Below are positions 55,115-64,000 of a stretch of DNA of 64,000 bases, one piece after another. The stretch is taken from assembly GCA_018242525.1 (NCBI GenBank), contig JAFEBS010000003.1, forward strand, positions 1-64,000, in the 5' to 3' direction. Position 1 is the stretch's first letter. Every line of letters begins with the position of its first letter. Below the pieces are notes generated by a model that saw nothing but the letters and a program-made list of their open reading frames with translations, made no database searches and had not been told where the DNA came from. The translations under genes and the position numbers were made by a program. The DNA is from Planctomycetota bacterium (GTDB lineage Bacteria > Planctomycetota > Planctomycetia > Planctomycetales > Planctomycetaceae).

Positions 55115-57784
55115 CTATTCTTCGTCGCCTGTTTTCTTGGACTTCTTGACCGCTTTCTTCTTGGCGGTTTTCTTGACAGCCTTTTTGCCGGCAGCAGGGG
55201 CGGCCTTGGTACCGCGGCCGCGACCTTTCTTGGCAGGGCCACGAGCCGCCCGTTCTGCCAGCAGGGGGATTGCCTCTTCCAGCGTCACCGTCATCGGGTC
55301 CCGCTCCTTGGGGATGGTCGCATTGGTTTTGCCATGCTTGATGTAGGCGCCATAACGGCCCTCATAGATCGCGACCGGCTCGTTGTCTTCCGGATGGTTG
55401 CCCAGTTCCTTCATCGGCAGGACGGGAGCCTTCGTTTTCTTCGCAGCGATCAGTTCGAGTGCTCGCGGAAGATCAACCGTCAGCACGTCGTCCGTTTTCC
55501 CGAGAGAAGCAAACACTTTTTCGTGTTTGACATACGGGCCGTACATGCCGATCCCCGCGTTCACCACGTGATTGGTCTCCGGGTGCAGGCCCAATTGCCG
55601 AGGCAGGCTCAGGTAAGCCATCGCTTCCTCAAACGACAGCGATTGTGGATCCTTCCCTTTGGGGATCGATACTCGCTTGGGCTTGGCCCCATCCTCACCG
55701 ACCTCACCCAGTTGCAGATAGGGACCAAACGGACCGACCAGCAGAAAAATCGGCAGACCGGTTTCGGGGTGGGTCCCCAATGACTGGGGGCCGCGCTGTT
55801 TCAGTTCGATCAATCGCTCGGCCACATCATTGGTGATATCGCCTGGGGCCATGTCGGACGGGATGGACGCGGTAATCGGTTGGCCATCCCGTTCGGTCTC
55901 CAGGTACGGACCGTACTTCCCGACGCGAATTCGGGGTGCCAGACCGGCGAACTCCAAAGTACACGCGACGCGCGGATCGATCGATTCTTCCTTGGTCTTC
56001 ACCTGCTCGTCGAGACCGCTTTCCCCCAGATAAAACTGGGTCAGGTACTGCTGACGATGCCCTTCGCCATTGGCAATGTCATCCAGATCCTGTTCCATCT
56101 TGGCGGTGAAGCCGAGATCGACCAGATTCGGGAAGTAGTTTTCGAGCAGCTTCGTCACTGCGAATGCGGTAAACGTCGGAATCAATTGATTCCCAGACTT
56201 CACCACGTACTTTCGATCCTGAATGGTGCCGATAATCGACGCGTACGTACTGGGGCGGCCAATCCCGTCAGCTTCCAGTGCCCGCACCAGCGTCGCTTCT
56301 GTGTATCGCGCCGGCGGCTTGGTTTCGTGGCTGACGGCATCAAGTGTGTTGCAGCCCAGGCTGTCCCCTTCGGTCAGCGGCGGGAGCGCCGATTCGGTGT
56401 CGTCGAGTGCGGCATCCGGATCGTCGACCCCTTCCACGTACGCACGGAAGAAGCCCGGAAACTCGACGTGGCGGCCAGTAGCCCGGAATTCCGCATCGTC
56501 AACATTGATGATCGCTGTCTGGAATCGGAGTTGAGCTTCCGCCATCTGGGTCGCGACGGTTCGCTTCCAGATCATGCCATACAGAGCGGCTTCGCGTCCG
56601 GACAGCCCATGTTCTTCGGCCGTCTTCATTTCCGTCCCGGCGGGACGAATCGCCTCGTGTGCCTCCTGGGCATTCTTGGTTTTGTTCGTGTACTGTCGGG
56701 GTTCCGGACTGAGGTATTCGTCGCCGTAGCGGTCTTTGACGCAATTGCGGGCGGCGTTGATCGCTTCCTGCGACAGGTTGACGCTGTCCGTTCGCATGTA
56801 GGTGATCAGTCCATCTTCGTACAGGCGCTGAGCGGTCTGCATCGTTTCCCGGGCAGACATGTTCAGCTTGCGGTTGGATTCCTGCTGCAAGGTACTGGTG
56901 GTGAACGGAGCATACGGCTTGCGGGTCTGCATCCGGGTTTCGACGGCGGTGACTTTCCACGGCTGCGTCTGCAGTCGCTGCTCCAGTTCACGAGCCGTCG
57001 CTTCATCCAGCAAAGTCACTTCGACTCCCGGCTTGAGCTGACCGGTGTGTTCGTCGAAATCCTTGCCGCTGGCAACGCGCTTGCCTGCCACGGCACTCAG
57101 CCAGGCCTCGAAGGTGGCTCCGCCTGTGGTACCGAGCGTCGACTTCAAGTCCCAATAAGTACCGGACCGAAAGGCCAGCCGTTCCAGTTCCCGCTTAACC
57201 AGGATTCGGACAGCAACCGACTGGACTCGGCCCGCAGACAGGCCGGGGGCCACTTTTTTCCACAGCAGGGGACTGAGGCGGTATCCATACAGACGATCGA
57301 TGACGCGACGGGTTTCCTGGGCGGCGACCAGGTTCGTATCCAGGTCGCGGGTGTGCAGAACCGCTTCGCGGATTGCTTCTTTGGTGATTTCCGAGAACAC
57401 CATGCGCCGGACGGGCACCTTCGGCTTCAGGATCTCGGAAAGATGCCACCCGATACTTTCCCCTTCGCGGTCTTCGTCCGTCGCCAGAATCAGTTCATCG
57501 GCGTCCTTCAAAGCCGACTTCAGCTCCCCCACCAGTTTCTTCTTTTCCTTGGGGACGATGTAGAGTGGTTCGAAGTTGTTTTCGATGTCGACTCCATACT
57601 TGGCGAGGTTGGACTTGGTCTTCTTGATCTCGGCCGGGATGTCGGCCGCGCTTTCGGGCAGGTCGCGTACATGGCCCACACAGGCCATGACGGTATAGTC
57701 CGAGCCGAGATACCCGCCAATCTTCCTCGCCTTGGCTGGGGATTCGACGATGACCAATTTGTGCGTTGTTTTACCTGCCACCAT
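55115..57784 (-). CDS. topA: DNA topoisomerase I
   Basis: An 889-residue type IA topoisomerase that relaxes negative supercoils. The Toprim domain has VESPAKARKIGGYLG (13-27) and acidic TDEDREGE (102-109). The catalytic tyrosine is Y329 in LITYMRTDS. The C-terminal part has three or more TopoI C-terminal repeats (GKYGPYLETERDG, GPFGPYLQLGE, GMYGPYVKHEK, GRYGAYIKHGKTNATIPK) in place of the Cys4 zinc fingers, and ends in a Lys/Ala-rich tail (KKAVKKTAKKKAVKKSKK). This actinobacterial/planctomycete-like design lacks zinc binding. It is divergent from the SurA-like gene. Confidence 0.95.
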   Translation of the reverse strand: MVAGKTTHKLVIVESPAKARKIGGYLGSDYTVMACVGHVRDLPESAADIPAEIKKTKSNLAKYGVDIENNFEPLYIVPKEKKKLVGELKSALKDADELILATDEDREGESIGWHLSEILKPKVPVRRMVFSEITKEAIREAVLHTRDLDTNLVAAQETRRVIDRLYGYRLSPLLWKKVAPGLSAGRVQSVAVRILVKRELERLAFRSGTYWDLKSTLGTTGGATFEAWLSAVAGKRVASGKDFDEHTGQLKPGVEVTLLDEATARELEQRLQTQPWKVTAVETRMQTRKPYAPFTTSTLQQESNRKLNMSARETMQTAQRLYEDGLITYMRTDSVNLSQEAINAARNCVKDRYGDEYLSPEPRQYTNKTKNAQEAHEAIRPAGTEMKTAEEHGLSGREAALYGMIWKRTVATQMAEAQLRFQTAIINVDDAEFRATGRHVEFPGFFRAYVEGVDDPDAALDDTESALPPLTEGDSLGCNTLDAVSHETKPPARYTEATLVRALEADGIGRPSTYASIIGTIQDRKYVVKSGNQLIPTFTAFAVTKLLENYFPNLVDLGFTAKMEQDLDDIANGEGHRQQYLTQFYLGESGLDEQVKTKEESIDPRVACTLEFAGLAPRIRVGKYGPYLETERDGQPITASIPSDMAPGDITNDVAERLIELKQRGPQSLGTHPETGLPIFLLVGPFGPYLQLGEVGEDGAKPKRVSIPKGKDPQSLSFEEAMAYLSLPRQLGLHPETNHVVNAGIGMYGPYVKHEKVFASLGKTDDVLTVDLPRALELIAAKKTKAPVLPMKELGNHPEDNEPVAIYEGRYGAYIKHGKTNATIPKERDPMTVTLEEAIPLLAERAARGPAKKGRGRGTKAAPAAGKKAVKKTAKKKAVKKSKKTGDEE

Positions 57785-58129
57785 GAAATTCCAGGAAAAG
57801 TCACGAATTCAAGAACGAAAAAGAGCCCAAAACCCCGGGCAGCCTCGATCCCGTCGGCCCGGATCAAACGACCCGCTCCGTTGAACAGACCGGCTGCGGC
57901 ACGCTGTAGCGTCACGCAAAACAGTTGTTTTTTAGCAGGACATTGTCAACCTGCCCCTGCTGCTTCTCTTGTGCGGTCAGACAGCAAAGCTACAATGCGA
58001 ATTGGCTGTGCGGGGAATTCCAATAAGGGATTGTGCGCCGGTCTGTCAAGCGTTGCCAACTGGGAGGGGACAATCGTTCGCCTCTGGAAACGCTCGCCAC
58101 TACCGACGTCCGGGTAAAGGATGCCTTTC
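57785..58129. other. Intergenic region between divergent topA and SurA-like genes
   Basis: About 345 bases that should hold promoters for both genes. A candidate for the rightward gene is given separately. I saw no topA promoter I would defend and no RNA gene. Confidence 0.4.
57969..57996 (+). promoter_or_regulatory. Putative promoter of the SurA/PpiD-like gene
   Basis: TTGTGC (57969-57974) and TACAAT (57991-57996) are 16 bases apart. The -10 box is strong, the -35 weak. It lies about 130 bases before the gene. Confidence 0.3.
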
Positions 58130-60697
58130 ATGACAATGCAGTTTCTGGCTTCGGTTCGACGCAATCAGAAGCAGTGGATGGTCGTCGTGACCATCCTTGC
58201 GGTGTTCGCGTTTTGTTTCGATGGCGTTGTGAATAATCTCAACAGCCTGACCCCGAATGCCGTGGCACTGGTTTTCGCGGTGATGTGTGCGGGTGGGATG
58301 GCCATCGTCGGGTATCAGCGGCAACATACGGTGTTGTTTGCGGCGATTGGATTCCTGGCAGGTGGCAGTGCTGCACTGATTGGATCGACATACGCAGGCA
58401 ACAAGCCCCTGGTCCGAACCAGCGTTGGAAATCTGTCGCGGGAGAAAATTGGCCAACTTCAAAATCGACGCCAGAAAGCGAATCGATTTCTGGCGGTCGC
58501 TGCAGAACTCGTCAAGCGGCCTGGTCCGGCTGCGAATTTCGGCGATTACAGCGAAAGCTCAATGGTGGCAGCGTTCGTCCTGCAACACGAAGCTCGTCGT
58601 CTGGGTGTCACAGTCTCAGACGAGGCCGTCAACCGGTTCCTCAAGGATGCCACTCAGGACAAGCTGAGCGAACAGGACTATGTCTCCGCACTGCGAAAGG
58701 TCCAAATCGGAGAAGCCGAACTGTTTGAAATTATTCGCGAAGAACTGGAGGCCCAACTGGTGGGTCGCCTGATGTCGCCGCCGGCCAATGTTCAGCAATT
58801 GATGGCTCAATTCACCCGTGGCCAGTTATCGGGACGCACTGCGCTGCTGGCTCCCGAGCAATTGTGGGAGGACTTCCGCAAGCTGCATGTTCGCCAGGCG
58901 CTGACGACCGTGGCGATTCCAGTGACCGAGTTCGTCAAGCTGGTTCCGGAACCGGCCGAATCGGAATTGCGTGATTACTTTGAAGAGCGCAAGGCCCGGT
59001 ACGGCGATGACCGCGGCAATCCCGGCTTCCGCGAATTCCCCAAGGTTCAAATTGGTTATCTGGTCGCCACGGACCTGGAAGCCTATGAAAAAGGGTTGCC
59101 TGGTGCCACAGATCAGGAAGTGGTCGACTATTACCTGAAGCATCAGGAAGAATACCGGATTACGGAGTTTCCCGATTACCCGGACCTGAAACTGCCCGAC
59201 TTGAATGGCAGCCAGGAAGTGATCGACCCTGATGCTCCGGCGGACGCCGCTGCGCCAACCAATGCCGAGCAACCAGCGGTTCCCACAGATCCGCCAGCGG
59301 TGGAATCGCCCTCCACCGAATCCGCGACGGAAAAGAAATCTCCCGCACCGAAGGGCGACAACACGCCTAAGACGGAAGGCGAACAGCCCAAGGAAGAATC
59401 TCCCCAGGAGCCCAAGTGTGGTGACGACGAGACTCCGCAGAAAGGGACTGCCGACGCCGACAAGCCCGCCGCGGAAACGCCAGCAGGCAAGCCTGCCACG
59501 GAAGCCGAACTACCCAAGCCAGCGGCTGTAGGCGATCCGACTCCGCCAGCACCCGCATTGCCGACCGATGGCGAATCTGCATTGCCAGGCCTGTCCGATT
59601 TTCCGGCGCGGCCGATGCCGAAGGATTTTGGCAAGCCCAGGTATCGCGAACTGGATGACGAACTGAAACTGCAGATCCGGGAAAAGATCCTGCTGGAAAA
59701 GGCGTTCGAGAAGATGGGGGATGCTCGGGATTCCGCCTTCCAGTTCCTGACGGAATTGAGCCTCGAATACAACCAGGCCGAGAAGTCGAACCAGGCCAAA
59801 CTGGCGGCCACCTTCGCGGATAAGTGCCGGGCGTTCGCCAAGGAAAATGGTTTCGAGTATCAGGAAACCAAGGAAATGACGCACCGCGAACTAGCCACTG
59901 CCCTGGATGAACAGATTGGGAGTGCCGTCGAAGCCGTCTCACGGCAAAACGCGCGTTCCGTGGCCGATGTGCTGTTTGAAATGGATGGCAGCCGTTATCG
60001 AGTCGGGATCTATTCGCCGCAGCGGGCGGATTCGCCCAAGTCGAAGTATGCGTACTGGAAGATCGCGGACATCCCCTCACGAGTTCCGGAATTGAAGGAC
60101 GAAGCGACGCGCCAACTGGTGGTTGAATCCTGGAAATTCGAAAAGGCACGGCAGCTTGCTGAGAAACGTGCAGTGGAACTGCAGGAACTGGTCAAGAAGG
60201 CACCTGCCGATATCCCCGCAGCACTCTCTGGCCAGACGATCAACGGAACGAATGAATCCCCCGCGGTCACGATTCGGGAAACTCCGAAATTCACGTGGAT
60301 GCGGGTTTCGCAAAGCGTCCCCACGATGGGTTTGGCGTTCCCCGTGGAGTCCTTTATTGATGGAGTAGATCAACCGGGACCTGATTTCATGAAGCTGGTG
60401 TTTGAACAACTGGCGGATGGCGATGTGGGCATCGGATTGAATCAACCCCGCACCGCCTATTATGTCGTTCGAGTTCATGATCGTGATGCCTCCGGGATCG
60501 CCACCGACGGTGGACTCGGTCTTCAGGAATTGCAGCAACAATTCCTGAAGGAGCGATTTACCAGCTTCATCCCGACCCCGTACGACTTTATGGCGACTGG
60601 TGTCCAGCAGTCGCTGGACAGCGCCTGGCGTCAGGAGTTCAACAAGCGGTTTGGAATCGTGTTCGAATCCAGTTTCAATGATTCCATCGAGGAATAG
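58130..60697 (+). CDS. SurA/PpiD-like membrane-anchored folding factor
   Basis: An 855-residue protein. Three hydrophobic segments occupy residues 15-90, then a long periplasmic part. Residues about 110-220 (KIGQLQNRRQKANRFLAVAAE, then VLQHEARRLGVTVSDEAVNRFLKD) resemble the SurA/PpiD N-terminal chaperone domain. A Pro/Glu/Lys/Thr-rich linker spans about 360-490, and the end contains further parvulin-like strands (FTWMRVSQSVPTMGLAFPVESF, YYVVRVHDRD). ATG 58130 is preferred because AAAGG ends 9 bases upstream, whereas the ATG at 58121 abuts it. Outer-membrane-protein folding is the inferred role; prolyl isomerase activity is not assured. Confidence 0.7.
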   Translation: MTMQFLASVRRNQKQWMVVVTILAVFAFCFDGVVNNLNSLTPNAVALVFAVMCAGGMAIVGYQRQHTVLFAAIGFLAGGSAALIGSTYAGNKPLVRTSVGNLSREKIGQLQNRRQKANRFLAVAAELVKRPGPAANFGDYSESSMVAAFVLQHEARRLGVTVSDEAVNRFLKDATQDKLSEQDYVSALRKVQIGEAELFEIIREELEAQLVGRLMSPPANVQQLMAQFTRGQLSGRTALLAPEQLWEDFRKLHVRQALTTVAIPVTEFVKLVPEPAESELRDYFEERKARYGDDRGNPGFREFPKVQIGYLVATDLEAYEKGLPGATDQEVVDYYLKHQEEYRITEFPDYPDLKLPDLNGSQEVIDPDAPADAAAPTNAEQPAVPTDPPAVESPSTESATEKKSPAPKGDNTPKTEGEQPKEESPQEPKCGDDETPQKGTADADKPAAETPAGKPATEAELPKPAAVGDPTPPAPALPTDGESALPGLSDFPARPMPKDFGKPRYRELDDELKLQIREKILLEKAFEKMGDARDSAFQFLTELSLEYNQAEKSNQAKLAATFADKCRAFAKENGFEYQETKEMTHRELATALDEQIGSAVEAVSRQNARSVADVLFEMDGSRYRVGIYSPQRADSPKSKYAYWKIADIPSRVPELKDEATRQLVVESWKFEKARQLAEKRAVELQELVKKAPADIPAALSGQTINGTNESPAVTIRETPKFTWMRVSQSVPTMGLAFPVESFIDGVDQPGPDFMKLVFEQLADGDVGIGLNQPRTAYYVVRVHDRDASGIATDGGLGLQELQQQFLKERFTSFIPTPYDFMATGVQQSLDSAWRQEFNKRFGIVFESSFNDSIEE

Positions 60698-60791
60698 TTA
60701 CTTGCAAGATCCAACATCGGCCATCAGAATTCCGTATTCTGCAAAGTGTGTGGCTGACATTTCCTGACCTGCTTTCGTGAGATGCGACTCC

Positions 60792-61529
60792 ATGAGTGAC
60801 TCGTCGGGTGCGATGATTGAAGCGATTGGTCTGAGTAAAGATTACGGACTGTTCGCCGCGACCCAAAACATTAGTTTTACCGTACCGCGCGGCCAGGTGG
60901 CTGCTTTTCTGGGGCCTAACGGTGCAGGCAAATCGACGACGATGAAGCTGCTGACCGGTTTTCTGGCCCCCACGACCGGGGTTGCCAGGATCGGCGGGTT
61001 TGACGTTTCCACCGATCGTCTCAAGGCTGCGGAAATCCTCGGTTACCTGCCTGAAAACGGTCCCCTGTATTTGGAAATGACTCCCAGCGAAATCCTGAAG
61101 TTCCTGGGGAGCGCCCGTGGAATGTCGGGAAACCACCTACGGGAAAGATTGGACTTCGTGGCTGGCAAGTGTTCATTGGAAGGGGTCTGGGGCAAGCCCA
61201 TTGGCAAGCTTTCCAAGGGATATCGTCAGCGCGTGGGGATGGCCCAGGCCCTGCTGCACGATCCTCAGGTTCTGATCCTGGACGAACCGACCAGCGGCCT
61301 GGACCCGAACCAGACGCACGACGTCCGCGAGCTGATTCTGAGTCTGGCCAAGACGAAGACGATCCTGCTCTCGACCCACATCCTGCAGGAAGTCAGCGCT
61401 GTCTGCAGCCGCGTGATCCTGATCAATGAAGGGCGCCTGGTGCTGGATGGAACGGTCGAAGACATGCAGCAGGGTGGCCATGGCATGGAAGCTCGATTCC
61501 GCGAGCTGACCGGTGCCGGCAAGAAATAA
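60792..61529 (+). CDS. ABC transporter ATP-binding protein (GldA-like)
   Basis: A 245-residue ABC ATPase with Walker A GPNGAGKST (about 38-46), signature LSKGYRQRVGMAQAL (about 135-149), Walker B VLILDEPTSGLDPNQ and H-loop LLSTHILQEV. It resembles GldA, the ATPase of the GldA-GldF-GldG complex. The next gene, 140 bases downstream, encodes the GldF/GldG part. GTG 60777 five codons upstream is an alternative start. In planctomycetes this complex is common and not tied to gliding; its true cargo is unknown. Confidence 0.92.
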   Translation: MSDSSGAMIEAIGLSKDYGLFAATQNISFTVPRGQVAAFLGPNGAGKSTTMKLLTGFLAPTTGVARIGGFDVSTDRLKAAEILGYLPENGPLYLEMTPSEILKFLGSARGMSGNHLRERLDFVAGKCSLEGVWGKPIGKLSKGYRQRVGMAQALLHDPQVLILDEPTSGLDPNQTHDVRELILSLAKTKTILLSTHILQEVSAVCSRVILINEGRLVLDGTVEDMQQGGHGMEARFRELTGAGKK

Positions 61530-61669
61530 GTGGGCGACAGCCGTTCCGCAGTTTGTCGCTGACTTGGGATGTTGTCGTTGCGTCCTGTTCCCTGCAGGAA
61601 CAGGAGCATTCAGTGTTGTTTACCAGGTTTTGATTTCTACATCGAGATTTCTTCGAGGTTTCCAGCCAG

Positions 61670-64000
61670 ATGCGAAGTCATGTTGTATTCGCCGTATTCC
61701 AGCGGAACTTCTGGAGTTACTTCTCCGGAGTCATCGGTTACCTGTTTATCGTCGTGTTCGTCATGCTGGGGGCCTTCGCGGCGTTCCAGGAAGCGTTTTT
61801 CACGAACAACGTCGCCAGCTTGGACCAGTTGAACAAGCTGTTCCCGCAACTGCTGCTGTTCATCGTGCCGGCAATCACCATGAGCGTCTGGTCGGAAGAA
61901 CGCAAGCTGGGAACGGAAGAACTGCTCTTTACGCTGCCGGTCTCTGACCTGGAAGTCATGATCGGCAAGTACCTGGCAGTGATCTCTGTCTACAGCGTCG
62001 CGTTGCTCTTTTCTCTGACACACGCCCTCGTGCTGGCTTTCATTGGCCACCCCGACGCCGGTCAGCTCGCTACGACCTATTTTGGTTACTGGCTGGCCGG
62101 GTGCGCCCTGCTGAGTGCCGGGATGATGGCCTCGTATCTGACCAACAGCGCCACCGTGGCCTTCATCCTGGGGCTGGTCATCTGCATGGTCCCGGTGTTC
62201 ATCGGCATGATTCCGATTCCCGGTTTTCTGGCCTACATCCTTGGCAGTGATCAGTTCTTTGACCAGATGTCAGTGGCGCGGCAATTGGAACCGTTGGGGA
62301 TGGGACTGATCCCCCCCAGCAGCATCCTGTACTTTGCATCGATTGCGATCTTCATGCTGTACCTGAACCTGGTTCTGATCGGTCAGCGACATTGGCGGGG
62401 TGGCGTGCGTGGAACGTCCATGGGGGTCCAGTACTTTGCCCGTGCCGTATCCCTGGGCCTGATCCTGATCAGTGTCAACGTACTGGCTGCCAACCTCAAT
62501 CGCAGCATCGATCTGACGGCAGAAAGCGTTTACAGCGTTTCCAAGACGACCCGGGATCTGCTGTCCAAGGTGACCGACAAGCGCCCCGTGACGATTCAAG
62601 CGTTCGTCAGCCGTGACGTCCCGCGCGACTATGTGCCGATCAAGACCACCCTGCTGGGATTGCTCGGTCAATATGAGCAGGTCAGCAATCACAATGTCTC
62701 GGTGCGAATCGTCACCATCGATCCCGCCACTCCGCAGGCCGAAGAAGCCAAGAAGTTCGGTATCGAAGGCCGGAAAGTTCAATCGGAACGTGCCGGTCGT
62801 GTTCAGGTGGACGAAGTCTACCTGGGGGTCGTGATCAACAGCGGAGCGAACGAAGTGGTTGTTCCGTTCTTCGACGTCGGTCTGCCCGTGGAATACGAGT
62901 TGACTCGCTCTGTCTGGACGGCCGCTGCGGAAAAGCGACGCACAGTTGGTATCCTGGAGACCGATGCCAAGCTGAACGGCGGATTCGACATGAGTTCCTT
63001 CCGCAGCAGCCCCGAATGGCGGATCGTGACCGAGCTCAAGAAGCAATACAACGTTGAGACCGTGTCCGCGGCATCACCGATTGATGAATCCAAGTACGAT
63101 GTCGTGCTTGCCGTACTTCCGTCGTCGCTCACTCAGAACGACATGCAGAACTTTGTCGACTATGTGAAGAAGGGGAAACCCGTACTGATCTTCGATGATC
63201 CGCTGCCCGCCACCAATCCATCGCTGGCACCGCGACAACCCAAGCCGCGCGCTGGCGGGAACCCGATGATGCAGATGGGGCAGCCCAACGAGCAGAAGGC
63301 AGAAGGAGGCAAGGCGACGTCGCTGGTCAATTCCCTGGGAATCCAGTGGAACTACGATCAGGTTGTGTTCGACTTCACCGCCATGAAACTGCATCCCGAG
63401 TACGGCGAACTGTTGCGGCCGGAAATTGTTTCCATCAGTCGACAAAGTGGCGTCGAGGCAGCCTTCAATAACAAAAGCGAGATCACTTCCGGACTGCAGG
63501 AACTGTTCCTGTTCTTTTCCGGAACCATCCGTCCGCGTGAAGGAAGCAAGCTGGAGTTTACTCCGCTGCTGATTACCGGCAAATCATCCGGCCTGCTGGC
63601 GTGGGATGACCTGGTCAAAAACAGCTTCATGGGAGTGCAGATCGAAGATGATCCCGTGCGCGTGATCGACGACGACATTCATGTGATTGCCGCCGAAATC
63701 GTCTCGCCCAAGACCGCGGACGCGAAGATCAATGTGATCTATGTCGCCGACTCGGACATTATCTCGGACTGGTTTTTCTTCGTTCGCGAAAGAAAACAGT
63801 TCCACCTGAACCTGGACAATGTGACGTTCGTGTTGAATGCCGTGGACCACCTGGCAGGTGACAGCTCGTACATCGAGCTGCGCAAGCGACGCCCCAAGCA
63901 CCGCACACTGATCAAGGTGGAAGAGCAAACCGCGAAGTTTATTGACGCTGCGACAAAGGATCGCCAAAAGGCCGCCGATGAAGCCAAGACGGCGCTGGAA
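61670..64000 (+). CDS. GldF-GldG fusion ABC transport protein, incomplete at window edge
   Basis: 777 codons are visible with no stop before the window ends. Residues about 1-255 form an ABC-2-type permease with six membrane helices (SYFSGVIGYLFIVVFVMLGAFAA, MTMSVWSEERKLGTEELLFTLP-like block). A further helix pair follows near 265-285. The rest, from about 290, is the large soluble GldG/ABC_transp_aux domain (YSVSKTTRDLLSKV, PVTIQAFVSRDVPRDY, VVLAVLPSSLTQNDMQNFVDYV). In Flavobacterium GldF and GldG are separate. A translational fusion matches the GldA-like ATPase just upstream, so the two genes form one complex. Confidence 0.85.
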   Translation, partial: MRSHVVFAVFQRNFWSYFSGVIGYLFIVVFVMLGAFAAFQEAFFTNNVASLDQLNKLFPQLLLFIVPAITMSVWSEERKLGTEELLFTLPVSDLEVMIGKYLAVISVYSVALLFSLTHALVLAFIGHPDAGQLATTYFGYWLAGCALLSAGMMASYLTNSATVAFILGLVICMVPVFIGMIPIPGFLAYILGSDQFFDQMSVARQLEPLGMGLIPPSSILYFASIAIFMLYLNLVLIGQRHWRGGVRGTSMGVQYFARAVSLGLILISVNVLAANLNRSIDLTAESVYSVSKTTRDLLSKVTDKRPVTIQAFVSRDVPRDYVPIKTTLLGLLGQYEQVSNHNVSVRIVTIDPATPQAEEAKKFGIEGRKVQSERAGRVQVDEVYLGVVINSGANEVVVPFFDVGLPVEYELTRSVWTAAAEKRRTVGILETDAKLNGGFDMSSFRSSPEWRIVTELKKQYNVETVSAASPIDESKYDVVLAVLPSSLTQNDMQNFVDYVKKGKPVLIFDDPLPATNPSLAPRQPKPRAGGNPMMQMGQPNEQKAEGGKATSLVNSLGIQWNYDQVVFDFTAMKLHPEYGELLRPEIVSISRQSGVEAAFNNKSEITSGLQELFLFFSGTIRPREGSKLEFTPLLITGKSSGLLAWDDLVKNSFMGVQIEDDPVRVIDDDIHVIAAEIVSPKTADAKINVIYVADSDIISDWFFFVRERKQFHLNLDNVTFVLNAVDHLAGDSSYIELRKRRPKHRTLIKVEEQTAKFIDAATKDRQKAADEAKTALE

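Noticed and set aside
55880..58117. A 745-codon open frame on the plus strand
   Set aside because: It is antisense to topA; the codon pattern of topA in a GC-rich genome opens the opposite frame. The topA motifs are decisive.

Overview
The window looks like a chromosomal segment of a planctomycete (Planctomycetia; family-level placement is a guess). The evidence is the gene content rather than any single marker: a DUF1501 protein with a twin-arginine leader, a CRTAC1/FG-GAP lipoprotein next to a TPR protein, a TIGR03790-type exported protein, a PQQ-dehydrogenase-like protein with c-type haem motifs, a large anchored protein with the planctomycete DnaJ-like N-terminus, a GldF-GldG fusion, and CACGGAG/CACGAAG hairpin repeats in intergenic space. 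Base composition by eye is moderately GC-rich and fairly even. I found no rRNA, tRNA, CRISPR array or insertion sequence.

Layout. 0.5-8.6 kb: a sodium:solute symporter with a tiny overlapping membrane partner, glutamyl-tRNA synthetase, two small envelope proteins, a NYN-domain nuclease, then aspartate carbamoyltransferase followed by a dihydroorotase homologue that has lost metal ligands. 8.9-15.8 kb: a DUF455 ferritin-like protein, an AAA ATPase, an ABC1/UbiB kinase-like protein, dTDP-glucose dehydratase and a tandem class II aldolase with a degenerate second half. 15.8-19.0 kb: an orphan phage pair, portal (DUF935) and large terminase, with no other phage genes. The terminase lacks the Walker A lysine but keeps its nuclease residues. 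19.8-27.9 kb: a divergent membrane pyrophosphatase with a textbook terminator, the DUF1501 protein, a large anchored protein with an apparent C-terminal frameshift, and prolyl-tRNA synthetase. 28.4-31.4 kb: a YtrA-type GntR/ABC-transporter operon whose promoter is overlapped by a perfect palindrome. 31.5-43.5 kb: TPR and FG-GAP proteins, acyl-CoA dehydrogenase, SGNH hydrolase, agmatinase/arginase, an acyltransferase, a Fur regulator, an isolated FlgM and a DUF6268-like outer-membrane protein. 43.7-53.7 kb: TIGR03790-like protein, PQQ/cytochrome protein, a serine hydrolase, a UbiD-UbiE-UbiX run (late menaquinone steps) and a BASS transporter. 53.9-64.0 kb: a Tat-exported Csp-like copper-storage protein and a Cys-rich neighbour, a long inverted repeat, topoisomerase I, a SurA/PpiD-like protein, and an ABC ATPase followed by a GldF-GldG fusion that runs off the window.

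The best candidates for something undescribed are the stand-alone terminase/portal pair with a dead-looking motor and an intact-looking nuclease, the pyrB/pseudo-dihydroorotase pair, the altered pyrophosphatase signature and the Csp-like locus. All functional statements come from motif reading without database searches.
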